From positions 1 to 44,222 of IMG/VR virus record IMGVR_UViG_3300012017_001125: a stretch of 44,222 nt of DNA; one strand, given 5' to 3'. The notes under the pieces are model-generated. The model had not been told where the DNA came from, searched no databases, and worked only from the letters and a program-made list of their open reading frames with translations. The position numbers were made by a program, and so were the translations under genes. This document shows positions 8,071 through 16,128 of this stretch, piece by piece; position 1 is the stretch's first letter; each line of letters begins with the position of its first letter. The stretch is from a virus.

Positions 8071-8970
8071 TTATTTAGTGGATATCTTATTGATAATAAT
8101 AGGGGGTAAAGATTTATACTTTTTTAAATAATTAATGTATGTTATCTCCTTACCTAAAGAATCTAAAATAATCTCACATCGTAGTCCAAACGTAGGTATT
8201 CTCATTGTTAATCCATCGGATGGAAGTGGACTAAGAAAAATCCCATCGTTGTTAATATCCCTAGATTCCGAATGTATTATTAAAGGAGGATTACTATTAG
8301 TCCATGTAGTAGAAGCTAAATAAAGTGCTTCTCTTATCGTTAATCCACCATCATTAAAATGATGAGGTAGTGTTCTAAAGCATATAGGAAGTCCTGCATC
8401 GTAATATATTCCAGTTAAAAGATCAGTAACAGAAAAAAGACTTGGTTTGTCGTCATTAGTAACGCATATCTTAGAAGAAATTATAGGATCGAGATCCCTT
8501 ATTCTCCCACAAAAAATTCTCATGGTATCTTTTCTATTTCCATAAGCAGAGCCTATTCTTATAATTATAGAAGGATACCCAACACCAATAGATTCAAGAA
8601 ACCCACCAATGAAGATTAAAAATTTAGTTGTTAAAGTAAAAATACTATTAATCTGACTACCTAAAAAATAATCCTTAGTAATTAAAAAATATATTTTAAT
8701 ATTTTCCCGTCTTATTATTTCCTGTATTTCTAGAAGCATAAATGATGTTTCACTATCGGTCTCGTCTATAACAGAATCAAATACCGATGGATCAAAATCG
8801 ATCTCTCCTGAATCTATGCAAACAGATTTACACTTAATGGATGAGTTAAATTTGCAAAGATCTGTAACTAAATTTAAAAGATCTTTGTATGAAGATATTT
8901 TAAATCCGCTACTTGTCCATGTTTTAGGTATTCCTAAATAAGAAATAGCTGGGTTGTTATCAGATATCAT
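8071..8970 (-). CDS. uvsE: UV-damage endonuclease UvdE/UvsE-like, divergent metal site
   Basis: The TIM-barrel UvdE family is recognised from IRIGSAYGNRKDTMRIF (residues 138-154), NDDKPSLFSVTDLL (172-185), PHHFNDGG (202-209), a Thr-Trp pair (222-223) and PPLIIHSES (228-236). The 299 aa length is normal. UvdE enzymes nick DNA 5' of UV photoproducts. Several positions that bind metal in characterised enzymes look changed: the Glu of the usual LENDD motif is Thr (VTNDD), the Asp before the HH pair is absent, and the C-terminal LEAKGKE-like motif reads LDSLGKE. These comparisons are from memory of the family. The gene sits in a replication and repair cluster. The start is ATG at 8970. Confidence 0.75.
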   Translation of the reverse strand: MISDNNPAISYLGIPKTWTSSGFKISSYKDLLNLVTDLCKFNSSIKCKSVCIDSGEIDFDPSVFDSVIDETDSETSFMLLEIQEIIRRENIKIYFLITKDYFLGSQINSIFTLTTKFLIFIGGFLESIGVGYPSIIIRIGSAYGNRKDTMRIFCGRIRDLDPIISSKICVTNDDKPSLFSVTDLLTGIYYDAGLPICFRTLPHHFNDGGLTIREALYLASTTWTNSNPPLIIHSESRDINNDGIFLSPLPSDGLTMRIPTFGLRCEIILDSLGKEITYINYLKKYKSLPPIIINKISTK

Positions 8971-9005
8971 TTTACTTGTTATATCCGTTTATAACATTTA
9001 GGTTC

Positions 9006-9488
9006 CTATCCCCCTGTTGTTTCTAATCCTAGCTCGCTAGAACTATAAACTGTCTTGGAATTAAATGCTGAGCTAACAACATCGTTGTTTTTGTAATTAG
9101 ATTTAGATTCAATATTACCGTGATCTCCACCCTCTGCAAATGCTATAGAATTTGATTTAACCTCTATCACTCTTTCAGTCTCTTTCCCTTTATTATAAAC
9201 CTGTATAAAGTATCTATATTCATGATTATCTGGATTTCTAAAAGATCTGACTATAACCCCTATTACTTTGTCCTTAGAATCTAGAGGCTGAGATATAACA
9301 ACATCGCCAATTTGGAATTCTGATCCCTTCACCGTTTTTTCTGTATTAGGATCCTGTCCAACAGAAACAGAAAGATCACTAAAAGGTTTATAGTTTATCT
9401 TAAGAACACCGCTAGCTCCACCGTAACCATAGGTGTCGCCAAAAGCACCCATATCAAAATATTCGTTTATAGATTTAATGTATTTCAT
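9006..9488 (-). CDS. Hypothetical protein with a possible capsid-targeting leader
   Basis: I do not recognise this 160 aa protein. It begins MKYIKSINEYFDMGAFG; a short basic amphipathic start followed by Ile-Asn-Glu resembles the T4 internal-protein leader MKTYQEFIAEA, which directs proteins into the prohead and is cut after Glu. Residues 55-105 look like a small beta-barrel with a hydrophobic/charged pattern (FQIGDVVISQP, KVIGVIVRSFRN), as in KOW or SH3-like folds. The C-terminus is Ser/Asn-rich. The gene overlaps the preceding one by 14 bases, so the two are probably co-translated. Confidence 0.65.
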   Translation of the reverse strand: MKYIKSINEYFDMGAFGDTYGYGGASGVLKINYKPFSDLSVSVGQDPNTEKTVKGSEFQIGDVVISQPLDSKDKVIGVIVRSFRNPDNHEYRYFIQVYNKGKETERVIEVKSNSIAFAEGGDHGNIESKSNYKNNDVVSSAFNSKTVYSSSELGLETTGG

Positions 9489-10047
9489 CCGAATATGTAT
9501 CCGAATCTGTTTGATTTTTTTGAATCTGTATTATATCTCTTATCTTAGAAGCAAATTCATATTGTTCGGTTTCTATTGCTTTTTTCAGCATACTTTCTAA
9601 ATTGACCACGTCTTTATCCTCTATATTAGAAATCTCCCCAGATTTTCCAGTTTCTATGATAAAGGTTCTTTGCGGGGAGTAAATAACTTCAAGACTGTTA
9701 TCTATGGATATTTCACTGAAATCTATAGCATCCTCATCGTCCGCCATCTCTTCTGTAATTCTTTTAAGATCCTCTTCTGCCCATTCGGAATTGTTCCAGA
9801 ATATCATCCAGTATCCATAAATTAACTCGGCATAATCGTTTTCTACCACGTATTTAAGAAGCCCCTTAAGTTCATTTTTAATGTCATTCTTAGTTATACC
9901 ATCAGAAAATGGTTTTCTTTTAACCCCGGGAATAGCAGATATTCCTTCACCTACCCCATGTTTAAAACATTTATTTACTTCAAAGATAGAATCCCAATCT
10001 AAGCTTGCAATAACTTTGTCTATAATTTTAGAATATTTGTTCTTCAT
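9475..10047 (-). CDS. Hypothetical protein with a UVR-like C-terminal motif
   Basis: The 190 aa protein is unknown overall. Its C-terminal segment LESMLKKAIETEQYEFASKI (about residues 149-168) resembles the UVR motif of UvrB and UvrC, a helical hairpin for protein-protein contact (pattern L..x.L..A...E.YE.AA.IRD.I). The N-terminal part has a segment rich in Trp and aromatic residues (YGYWMIFWNN) and an acidic stretch. The gene sits between the RNase H-side genes and the UvdE-like gene and overlaps its downstream neighbour. A role in repair is inference from context only. Confidence 0.65.
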   Translation of the reverse strand: MKNKYSKIIDKVIASLDWDSIFEVNKCFKHGVGEGISAIPGVKRKPFSDGITKNDIKNELKGLLKYVVENDYAELIYGYWMIFWNNSEWAEEDLKRITEEMADDEDAIDFSEISIDNSLEVIYSPQRTFIIETGKSGEISNIEDKDVVNLESMLKKAIETEQYEFASKIRDIIQIQKNQTDSDTYSDEIH

Positions 10048-10048
10048 G

Positions 10049-10477
10049 TCAAGAATTATTTTTTACCCCTATTTGATCTGCTATATCATTCATCCATAAA
10101 TTATACCTCTCCGGATAAAATCTCTTTAAATCGGAAAGATCCCTCTTGGATACATTATATCTATCTCTAACAAAAAGTTCAATATTTTCCCATGAAGCTA
10201 ATGGATCTTTTTTAATTTTATTTTCTTTTTTAATCGTTTTGGTGTAAATCCATGTTGGTGTTTTAGCATATCTAGAGGAAAGATTTTTTCTCCACCAATC
10301 GATTGTAGCATCTGGATTTATTTTTATTTTATTAAATTTATTAGCTATATGCGGGAATTGTATAGCCATAATACGATTAATCATGAAAAAATTCCTAGAT
10401 TTATCATTTTTAGATATCTGAGCCCATTTTTTTTGGTCCTGAGAAAATATATTTTTAATTACATCAAATAATTCCAT
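10049..10477 (-). CDS. Hypothetical 142 aa protein in the replication cluster
   Basis: I do not recognise it with certainty. It is basic and helical, with NFFMINRIMAIQFPHIANKF near residues 29-48 and a Trp-Trp pair (DWWRKNLSSRY). It is encoded next to the RNase H-like gene with no gap, three genes after the clamp-loader ATPase. In T4 the clamp loader has a small second subunit, gp62, encoded beside gp44; no gp62 is otherwise apparent here, so this protein is a possible but unproven candidate. I see no sequence match to gp62. Confidence 0.6.
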   Translation of the reverse strand: MELFDVIKNIFSQDQKKWAQISKNDKSRNFFMINRIMAIQFPHIANKFNKIKINPDATIDWWRKNLSSRYAKTPTWIYTKTIKKENKIKKDPLASWENIELFVRDRYNVSKRDLSDLKRFYPERYNLWMNDIADQIGVKNNS

Positions 10478-11614
10478 TTAAATAAAATTTTCAAAAGGAT
10501 CAAATCCTTTAGGTTGGTAGTTTAAAGTAATCCATTCAGTACCTTCTAATAGCTTAATCCTATCCAGAGTAACAGATTTTTTATCTAATGATATACCTCT
10601 TTTAATTTCACCATTGCATGAATCCTTTACAAAATCAGGTATTACTTCGTAATTAAGCCACATCAGCTTAAAGTTTCTAATTATGTTTTCTCTTACTTTG
10701 TTTCTATTCTCTGTGCTATCTACTGATTTTGCTGTTCTCAATACCATACCACTAATCCAGTTTAGATAAACATCATCGCTTAACATTTTAGAAAATTCAA
10801 TATTTTCCCATTCAGATAAAGAAAATGCCTCGAATACGGCATCAGCCTTTTTCTGGGTAAATCCCATAATCCTTGATCCAGATATTTGTTCCCATACGCT
10901 GGGTATTGAATCTCCCTTATCACCACTTAATATTTTAGTAAAAATAAAAGATCTACTTTCAACCTCCTCTATAGTTGATTTTTTAAGTAAAGCTTTGAAT
11001 TTTTCTTTTTCGGGTGAAATTGCAGATGCCATATTAAAAATACTTACTGATTCATTACAATTTAGCCATTTGTTTTCCCATCCATTAGGAACAAATAATG
11101 TATTTTTTTTATTATTATTATTCCATATTATGGTCCAAGAATTTTCAGTTATTTCTGCTAATTGATGGAGGTCTTTATCTCCAGTTATAATCAGACAGTT
11201 TTCTTTTTTCTGTTTGAAGTAGTCCACCCAAAACATTAATAAATCGTCCCCCTCTGCTCCATCCGCCTTAGAAAAAATAAATCCCATTTTTTCTAAGTGG
11301 TTGCCAAAAGATTTCATTAGATCAAAAAATATTGTCCAGTCTGTATTCTCATCTCTGACTCTACCTGATTTATATCCACCGTCTTCTATTTCAATATCCT
11401 TTCTCCAACTTCTGCTATCACAGGTAAATATCATTCTTCCCCCTTGTGGTATTATTTTTAAAGAAGAACAGAGATCGGTAGATATTTTTCTAATAAAAGC
11501 CGATTGTTCTTTTTTATCCTTTAATATTTTACCAGGATCAACATTTCCGTATCCTCCAAAAACACCAAAAGTTTTATGAAAAATATAATTACCATCTATT
11601 AATATATTAACCAT
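10478..11614 (-). CDS. rnh: 5'-3' exonuclease, T4 RNase H / FEN family
   Basis: The FEN/PIN-like nuclease motifs are in order: Asp7 in LIDGNYIFHKTF, EGDDLL at 121-126, TGDKDLHQL at 144-152 and SGDKGDSIPSV at 230-240. In T4 RNase H the corresponding regions are EADDII, SSDGDF and KGDKKDNV. The enzyme removes RNA primers and flaps from the lagging strand, acting with ligase and the clamp. At 378 aa it is longer than T4 RNase H (305 aa). It overlaps the kinase gene by 16 bases and is followed directly by a 142 aa gene. The start is ATG at 11614. Confidence 0.85.
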   Translation of the reverse strand: MVNILIDGNYIFHKTFGVFGGYGNVDPGKILKDKKEQSAFIRKISTDLCSSLKIIPQGGRMIFTCDSRSWRKDIEIEDGGYKSGRVRDENTDWTIFFDLMKSFGNHLEKMGFIFSKADGAEGDDLLMFWVDYFKQKKENCLIITGDKDLHQLAEITENSWTIIWNNNNKKNTLFVPNGWENKWLNCNESVSIFNMASAISPEKEKFKALLKKSTIEEVESRSFIFTKILSGDKGDSIPSVWEQISGSRIMGFTQKKADAVFEAFSLSEWENIEFSKMLSDDVYLNWISGMVLRTAKSVDSTENRNKVRENIIRNFKLMWLNYEVIPDFVKDSCNGEIKRGISLDKKSVTLDRIKLLEGTEWITLNYQPKGFDPFENFI

Positions 11615-12111
11615 TTATTTTTTATTAAATTTAATTCATCCACCCCAAAATTAGGATTTGTTATTATATGATCAAAATCTAAAAAATTTTCAAAATCGAC
11701 CCGGTCAGTTCTTAATCTTCTTTCAACATCATCTATATCTCCCCTTTCTATTAGTCTCACTTTCCTTGTGTTCTCGCTTATATCCACGTAGATAACAAAT
11801 GATTTTTCCCTGTCATTTTGAGGCATTTTAGATAAACCCGAGGGGGTCATTATAAAAAGGTTAGAAGCATTAAATTCTTCGATTGATGTTCCATAGTGCC
11901 ACGTGTTAAAAATTACTTTCTCATAAAAAGGAACCGTATAAAAATAATTTTCATTAACAAAATAATAATCCTCACCATTTATTTCATTATTTCTAATTGG
12001 TCTAGATGTATGAGAAACACAATATCTGAACCCCTCCTGAACTAATTGCTTTCTCAAATAGTCCTTACCCGATCCTCCCTTTCCTATTATAATAACTCTT
12101 TTGTAATTCAT
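11599..12111 (-). CDS. Guanylate-kinase-like nucleoside monophosphate kinase
   Basis: The P-loop GKGGSGKD (residues 10-17) is followed by SHTSRPIRNNEINGEDYYFV (33-52). That matches the guanylate kinase pattern T-T-R-x-x-R-x-x-E-x-x-G-x-D-Y-x-F, with Ser/His replacing the first Thr. Residues WHYGTS later fit the nucleotide-binding region. The 170 aa length suits a compact phage dNMP kinase, and T4 encodes a deoxynucleotide kinase, gp1, for the same need. It would raise dGTP or other precursor pools. It is placed between the clamp loader and the RNase H gene in a tightly packed replication operon. Confidence 0.75.
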   Translation of the reverse strand: MNYKRVIIIGKGGSGKDYLRKQLVQEGFRYCVSHTSRPIRNNEINGEDYYFVNENYFYTVPFYEKVIFNTWHYGTSIEEFNASNLFIMTPSGLSKMPQNDREKSFVIYVDISENTRKVRLIERGDIDDVERRLRTDRVDFENFLDFDHIITNPNFGVDELNLIKNKWLIY

Positions 12112-12121
12112 TATGTAGAAA

Positions 12122-13066
12122 TTACTGAATTAGTTTTTGTATACTAAAAACTAATGAAAGTAGAGAAACCATAGGATCAATTACCTGAGTCCTTTGTGAT
12201 TGGTGATCGGCAACCAGAACTATCACACCAGGAATAATATTAACTAGGTCCTTTTTGTTTTTTATTAGCCAATCAACAAATTCAGTACCTAAAGCTGACA
12301 TTACATCATCAACCTTTCCTTGATATTCACCGGATATGTTTTGATAGTTTTTAACAGGATCTTTAGATGAAACAATAAGTGTGTAAATATCTTCGTAAGA
12401 CCAACCAAATTCATTTATTTTAGAGATATCAATTATCTTAGTTCCTTCAATCATCCATGTCTGAACCCTATTTAATGCAGATCTAAAATCGGGATAATAA
12501 TTTTTCTGAAACTCCATTAAAGAATCATCATCTATTTCAATTCCTGTTTTATTTAAAATAAGTCTTATCCTGTTATTCCATTCAAGTTTAAGTGCCTCTT
12601 CCTCTTGGCTAGAAACCGGATTAAAATCTATAACTTCAAATCTACTCTGAATAGCTTCAGGAACTTTATTTATGTAATTGCAAGTAGCTATAAATCTTGC
12701 ATTTCCAGCAAACTTCTCTATAGTTCCTCTCAAAGCCTTGTAAAATTGATCCGATGCACCATCAAACTCATCCAATATGACTACTTTCTTGGATGATTTT
12801 CCATCCATGATCGATATAGTTGAGCAGAAGTCGTTTATCTTAACTCTTATAGTTTCTACTGAGCTTTCGTCAGAAACATTTATAAATAAATGAGGGAACG
12901 GAGCAGCTAAAATTTTAGCAAGTGTAGTTTTTCCGCACCCAGGAGATCCACTTAAAAGAACATTGTGGTTTAATCCATTTTCAAATATCCTAGTTATTCG
13001 AGAAGGAAGTATCATGTGCTTTAGATCTTTAGGTCTAAGCTTTTCTGTTAGCAATTCTTGTATCAT
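12122..13066 (-). CDS. 44: Sliding-clamp loader ATPase subunit, gp44-like
   Basis: This is an AAA+ clamp loader: Walker A SGSPGCGKTTL (39-49), Walker B KVVILDEFDGAS (94-105), sensor 1 ATCNYI (127-132) and an arginine-finger-like SRFEVIDF (141-148). The N-terminal TEKLRPKDLKHMILP is the usual RFC/gp44 opening. The length of 314 aa is close to T4 gp44 (319 aa). It would load the phage clamp at primer ends for the replisome. The last part (residues 200-314) is the helical collar domain. It follows the ligase gene. The ATG at 13066 has the leader AAAAAATATAAT. Confidence 0.9.
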   Translation of the reverse strand: MIQELLTEKLRPKDLKHMILPSRITRIFENGLNHNVLLSGSPGCGKTTLAKILAAPFPHLFINVSDESSVETIRVKINDFCSTISIMDGKSSKKVVILDEFDGASDQFYKALRGTIEKFAGNARFIATCNYINKVPEAIQSRFEVIDFNPVSSQEEEALKLEWNNRIRLILNKTGIEIDDDSLMEFQKNYYPDFRSALNRVQTWMIEGTKIIDISKINEFGWSYEDIYTLIVSSKDPVKNYQNISGEYQGKVDDVMSALGTEFVDWLIKNKKDLVNIIPGVIVLVADHQSQRTQVIDPMVSLLSLVFSIQKLIQ

Positions 13067-13115
13067 ATTATATTTTTTATAATTTTTTCCGTTTCCATAT
13101 ATTTTAAAATTAAAA

Positions 13116-14450
13116 TTACTTACATAAACCCCTCATATCATCAGCTACGTCTTTATCGTGTCTTAGCTCCACAAATCTAGGTAAAAATAACGACCAGTTG
13201 TTGTTTTTGTCATTAATTATAACATTATATAAAACTGAACACACTTTGTTTATATGGGAATCAGGATCTTTGCTTATTTCTTGTAGATCGTGGTCAGTAA
13301 ATCCAGAGCCAACCTTTACTTTAATTATTCCTTCTGAATCCTCGCAAAAGAAACCGCCGATAAAGCCTTCCCTTTTTCCTTCCCCTGGATACCATCCTGT
13401 TATTATAAGATCGCATTCATTGACCTCTTTAAACTTTACCCATGATTTAGATCTTTTACACTCATATACTTCGTCGTTCTTACATATAACCCCCTCTCCG
13501 CCTTGATCTATTATATTTTTATAAATTGAAGCTATCTGGTCCGGGGTTTCTATTTCCCACATTTGGGCTAATGTTACATTCGATCCATTTGGTATATCCT
13601 TTAGAATATTCTCTAATGATTTTCTTCTTTCTTTGTATTTTTTATCTCCCTTTCCTTTAATTAGAGTCTCGCTGGATTCTAAATCAAAAACATTAAAGAT
13701 CATACCTTTTTCTATTTTAGAATCTACCTTTCCTTTAAGAATCTGTGTTACCTTTCCGCTAACAGATTTTCTGTTTAGATCGGTAAGTTCCCCATCAAAG
13801 AAAAAATCACCTGATATTCCATTTACTTTTATTGCTGTTTCAAGAGATTTAGATAATTCAGGAAAACAAGCAGAATCTAACTCATTAAAAGCTCTTGTAA
13901 AATAAGAAAATTTATGATCCTTCCAAAGAGCAATAACTCTTACCCCATCATATTTTTCTTCGCAGTAAATGCGGTCCCATTTTTCTAAGGCCTCTGGATC
14001 GGCGGTAGCTAACATAAGCGAAGGATCCGGTATTATTTCTTTACCGATTGATTTATTGATAAGCTTAGCTCCTATACCTATATTCATTCTCTTTGTAATA
14101 ATTTTCATCAGAACTTCTCTTAACCGAAGATCCTCAAATTCATCATCACATATTCGCGAGGAAACTATATCTTGAGCTCTCTTCCTAAGTAAATCGTTTG
14201 CAGCTGGCACTCTTTTTAGCTCTTCTGCCAGATCTTTAAAATCATCCCAGTGGTTATAATTAATTTCAGACAAAGACTCGTTAAAAGAGATCTTATGAAG
14301 TTTTGTGGTAACAAACGGATTGAAGCAGATATCCAGTAGATACAGAAATCTTTCCGTTTGGTTTTCTGAAATTATTCTTTGTTTTGCTTTTTGTGAACCC
14401 TCTCCGGTTAGGGATTCTAGGTCTTTAAATAATTGAAGTTCCTTTCTCAT
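13116..14450 (-). CDS. 30: ATP-dependent DNA ligase, gp30-like
   Basis: The nucleotidyltransferase motif I, EEKYDGVR with Lys166 as the adenylated residue, is followed by motif III-like FDGELTD, motif IV GGEGVICKND and motif V SWVKFKEVNECDLIITGW. The C-terminal OB-fold contains GFIGGFFCEDSEG. Length (444 aa) and architecture fit T4 gene 30 ligase (487 aa), which seals nicks in Okazaki fragments and during recombination. It is the first gene of the replication cluster, 45 bases after the second portal gene. The start is ATG at 14450. Confidence 0.92.
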   Translation of the reverse strand: MRKELQLFKDLESLTGEGSQKAKQRIISENQTERFLYLLDICFNPFVTTKLHKISFNESLSEINYNHWDDFKDLAEELKRVPAANDLLRKRAQDIVSSRICDDEFEDLRLREVLMKIITKRMNIGIGAKLINKSIGKEIIPDPSLMLATADPEALEKWDRIYCEEKYDGVRVIALWKDHKFSYFTRAFNELDSACFPELSKSLETAIKVNGISGDFFFDGELTDLNRKSVSGKVTQILKGKVDSKIEKGMIFNVFDLESSETLIKGKGDKKYKERRKSLENILKDIPNGSNVTLAQMWEIETPDQIASIYKNIIDQGGEGVICKNDEVYECKRSKSWVKFKEVNECDLIITGWYPGEGKREGFIGGFFCEDSEGIIKVKVGSGFTDHDLQEISKDPDSHINKVCSVLYNVIINDKNNNWSLFLPRFVELRHDKDVADDMRGLCK

Positions 14451-14495
14451 TAATATTTTTTTGTAAAAATACCAAAAAACCCCGGAGATAAAAAA

Positions 14496-16106
14496 TTATA
14501 AGGTGACTGCTCCTCCTCCTGCTTCTTCTTCTCCGCCTTCTTCTCCTCCCTCTTTCTTAGCTTTTTCTGCCTCTTTTTCTGCCTTTTCTTTATATCTCTG
14601 ATTCATTTTTATTTGATCTGGATTCATTCCTAAGAATCTCTGAACTAAGAAATCAGGATCAAAATATCCTTTTTCTTCCTCACCAATCTTAATTTTTAGC
14701 TCTTTTAATCCGTTTATAAATTCAGTTCTTTTTGTAAATCCAGTAAGTTCCACCATTTCTTCAAACTCACTATCCCTGTTATAATTTAATCCTATGTTTG
14801 CTTTAAATCCTTTATCTCTAGATAGCTCCGGATAGTCTAAACACATTTGAATATAAAGGGGTTTTACTAAAATCTCTTGGAATATAGATCTTAGCCTTCT
14901 TAAAAATTTCTCGAATCTTATCTCGTCTCTTTCTAGTTGATCTATACTAGTCTGATAATTTCCAGGAGTTGTATTTTTAGAAGCAAATCTAGCATAAGGG
15001 ATTTTAGAATCCATTTTTAATTTATTGAAGAAGTATACTACATTCTCCATTACGTTAAAGTCCGGTCCACTTGAATTAAGTGACGATATATCTGGGGTTT
15101 GCCCGTCCTTTTCGGGAAAAAGATAATTTTTATAAAATTGAACTTTAGGCCTTCCGTTTACTGTTAATTCCCCCGATGAATCATTAATAGATATATCTTC
15201 CTTGTAATTGGACATTAGCTGGCCAAGTGTTTGCATTGCTTTTTGTGGAGATTGACTACCAATAGGAATAATAAATTTTAAACGATAAGATGAATTCATT
15301 ACGTTCCAGATAATTCTGGAATTCTCCATTATTCTTAAAATATTATATGACCGAACTAATCTTTCTATATAGCTAACCCTAGAGATAGTATTTCCCTTAG
15401 CGTAAGAAATATAAATTATCTGTTCATTAGTTAGTTTTCTTGTCATTTGTGGATTCTTTGGGTATTGGATCCAAAATTGTCTATATTCATTTTCTGCCAC
15501 TTTCTCTACTACTGGTTGAAGAGAAGTAGGGTCAAGTTCTTTAAATCCTATTATCTCTCTTCCTTTATTGTCATAAATTATCTCAAATGCTAAAAATCCA
15601 TCAATTAAAAATTGCTTAAAATACTGCCAACCAAGAATTGTATTTTGAAAACCAAAAACATTGTATATTCTATTATAATGGGATGATATTTTATCCTTAA
15701 TCTTATCTTTTAAATCTAAATTAACGAAAGATGGCTGAGCGAAATAATTACGATCATCATATACTATCGATTCATCAGTTATTGTATCTAGAATAAACTC
15801 GATCTCACCATTTAACGAAAACTTCCTTAAATAATTTCTTTTCTCGATATAGTCCCTATCAAAATAAGCAATATATTTTCTTACTTTGGTATCTTGATAA
15901 GATGCTGTCCATTGAAAAGCATCATTCTGTGTAAATCCACTTCCTTCTTGGTTAAAAAAATATCCCTCCGTTTTACCAATAGCCTGTGAATTTCTAACAA
16001 CCATATCATCATATTGCATCCCAAATTTTGCAACATTAGAAAGGTTCTTCAGGATATTACCTAAAGCTGATTGATTTGGTTTTAAAAAATCTAAAAATCC
16101 TGCCAT
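14496..16106 (-). CDS. 20: Portal protein, gp20-like, second of two paralogues
   Basis: This is a gp20-type portal, the ring at the packaging vertex. It carries the family landmarks FKELDPTSLQPVVEK, IIYISYAKGNTISRVSYIER, YNILRIMENSRIIWNVMNSS and RDEIRFEKFLRRLRSIFQEI, matching T4 ELRRLDPRQVQYV, YRITRAPDRRVWYVD and ITRDELTFAKFIRELQHKF. It is 536 aa against 524 in T4. The C-terminus is a Lys/Glu-rich coil ending EEAGGGAVTL. The neighbouring upstream gene encodes a clear homologue with the same order of motifs. The start is ATG at 16106, MAGFLDFLKPN. Confidence 0.93.
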   Translation of the reverse strand: MAGFLDFLKPNQSALGNILKNLSNVAKFGMQYDDMVVRNSQAIGKTEGYFFNQEGSGFTQNDAFQWTASYQDTKVRKYIAYFDRDYIEKRNYLRKFSLNGEIEFILDTITDESIVYDDRNYFAQPSFVNLDLKDKIKDKISSHYNRIYNVFGFQNTILGWQYFKQFLIDGFLAFEIIYDNKGREIIGFKELDPTSLQPVVEKVAENEYRQFWIQYPKNPQMTRKLTNEQIIYISYAKGNTISRVSYIERLVRSYNILRIMENSRIIWNVMNSSYRLKFIIPIGSQSPQKAMQTLGQLMSNYKEDISINDSSGELTVNGRPKVQFYKNYLFPEKDGQTPDISSLNSSGPDFNVMENVVYFFNKLKMDSKIPYARFASKNTTPGNYQTSIDQLERDEIRFEKFLRRLRSIFQEILVKPLYIQMCLDYPELSRDKGFKANIGLNYNRDSEFEEMVELTGFTKRTEFINGLKELKIKIGEEEKGYFDPDFLVQRFLGMNPDQIKMNQRYKEKAEKEAEKAKKEGGEEGGEEEAGGGAVTL

Positions 16107-16128
16107 TAGCTATAATATTATATTCTCC

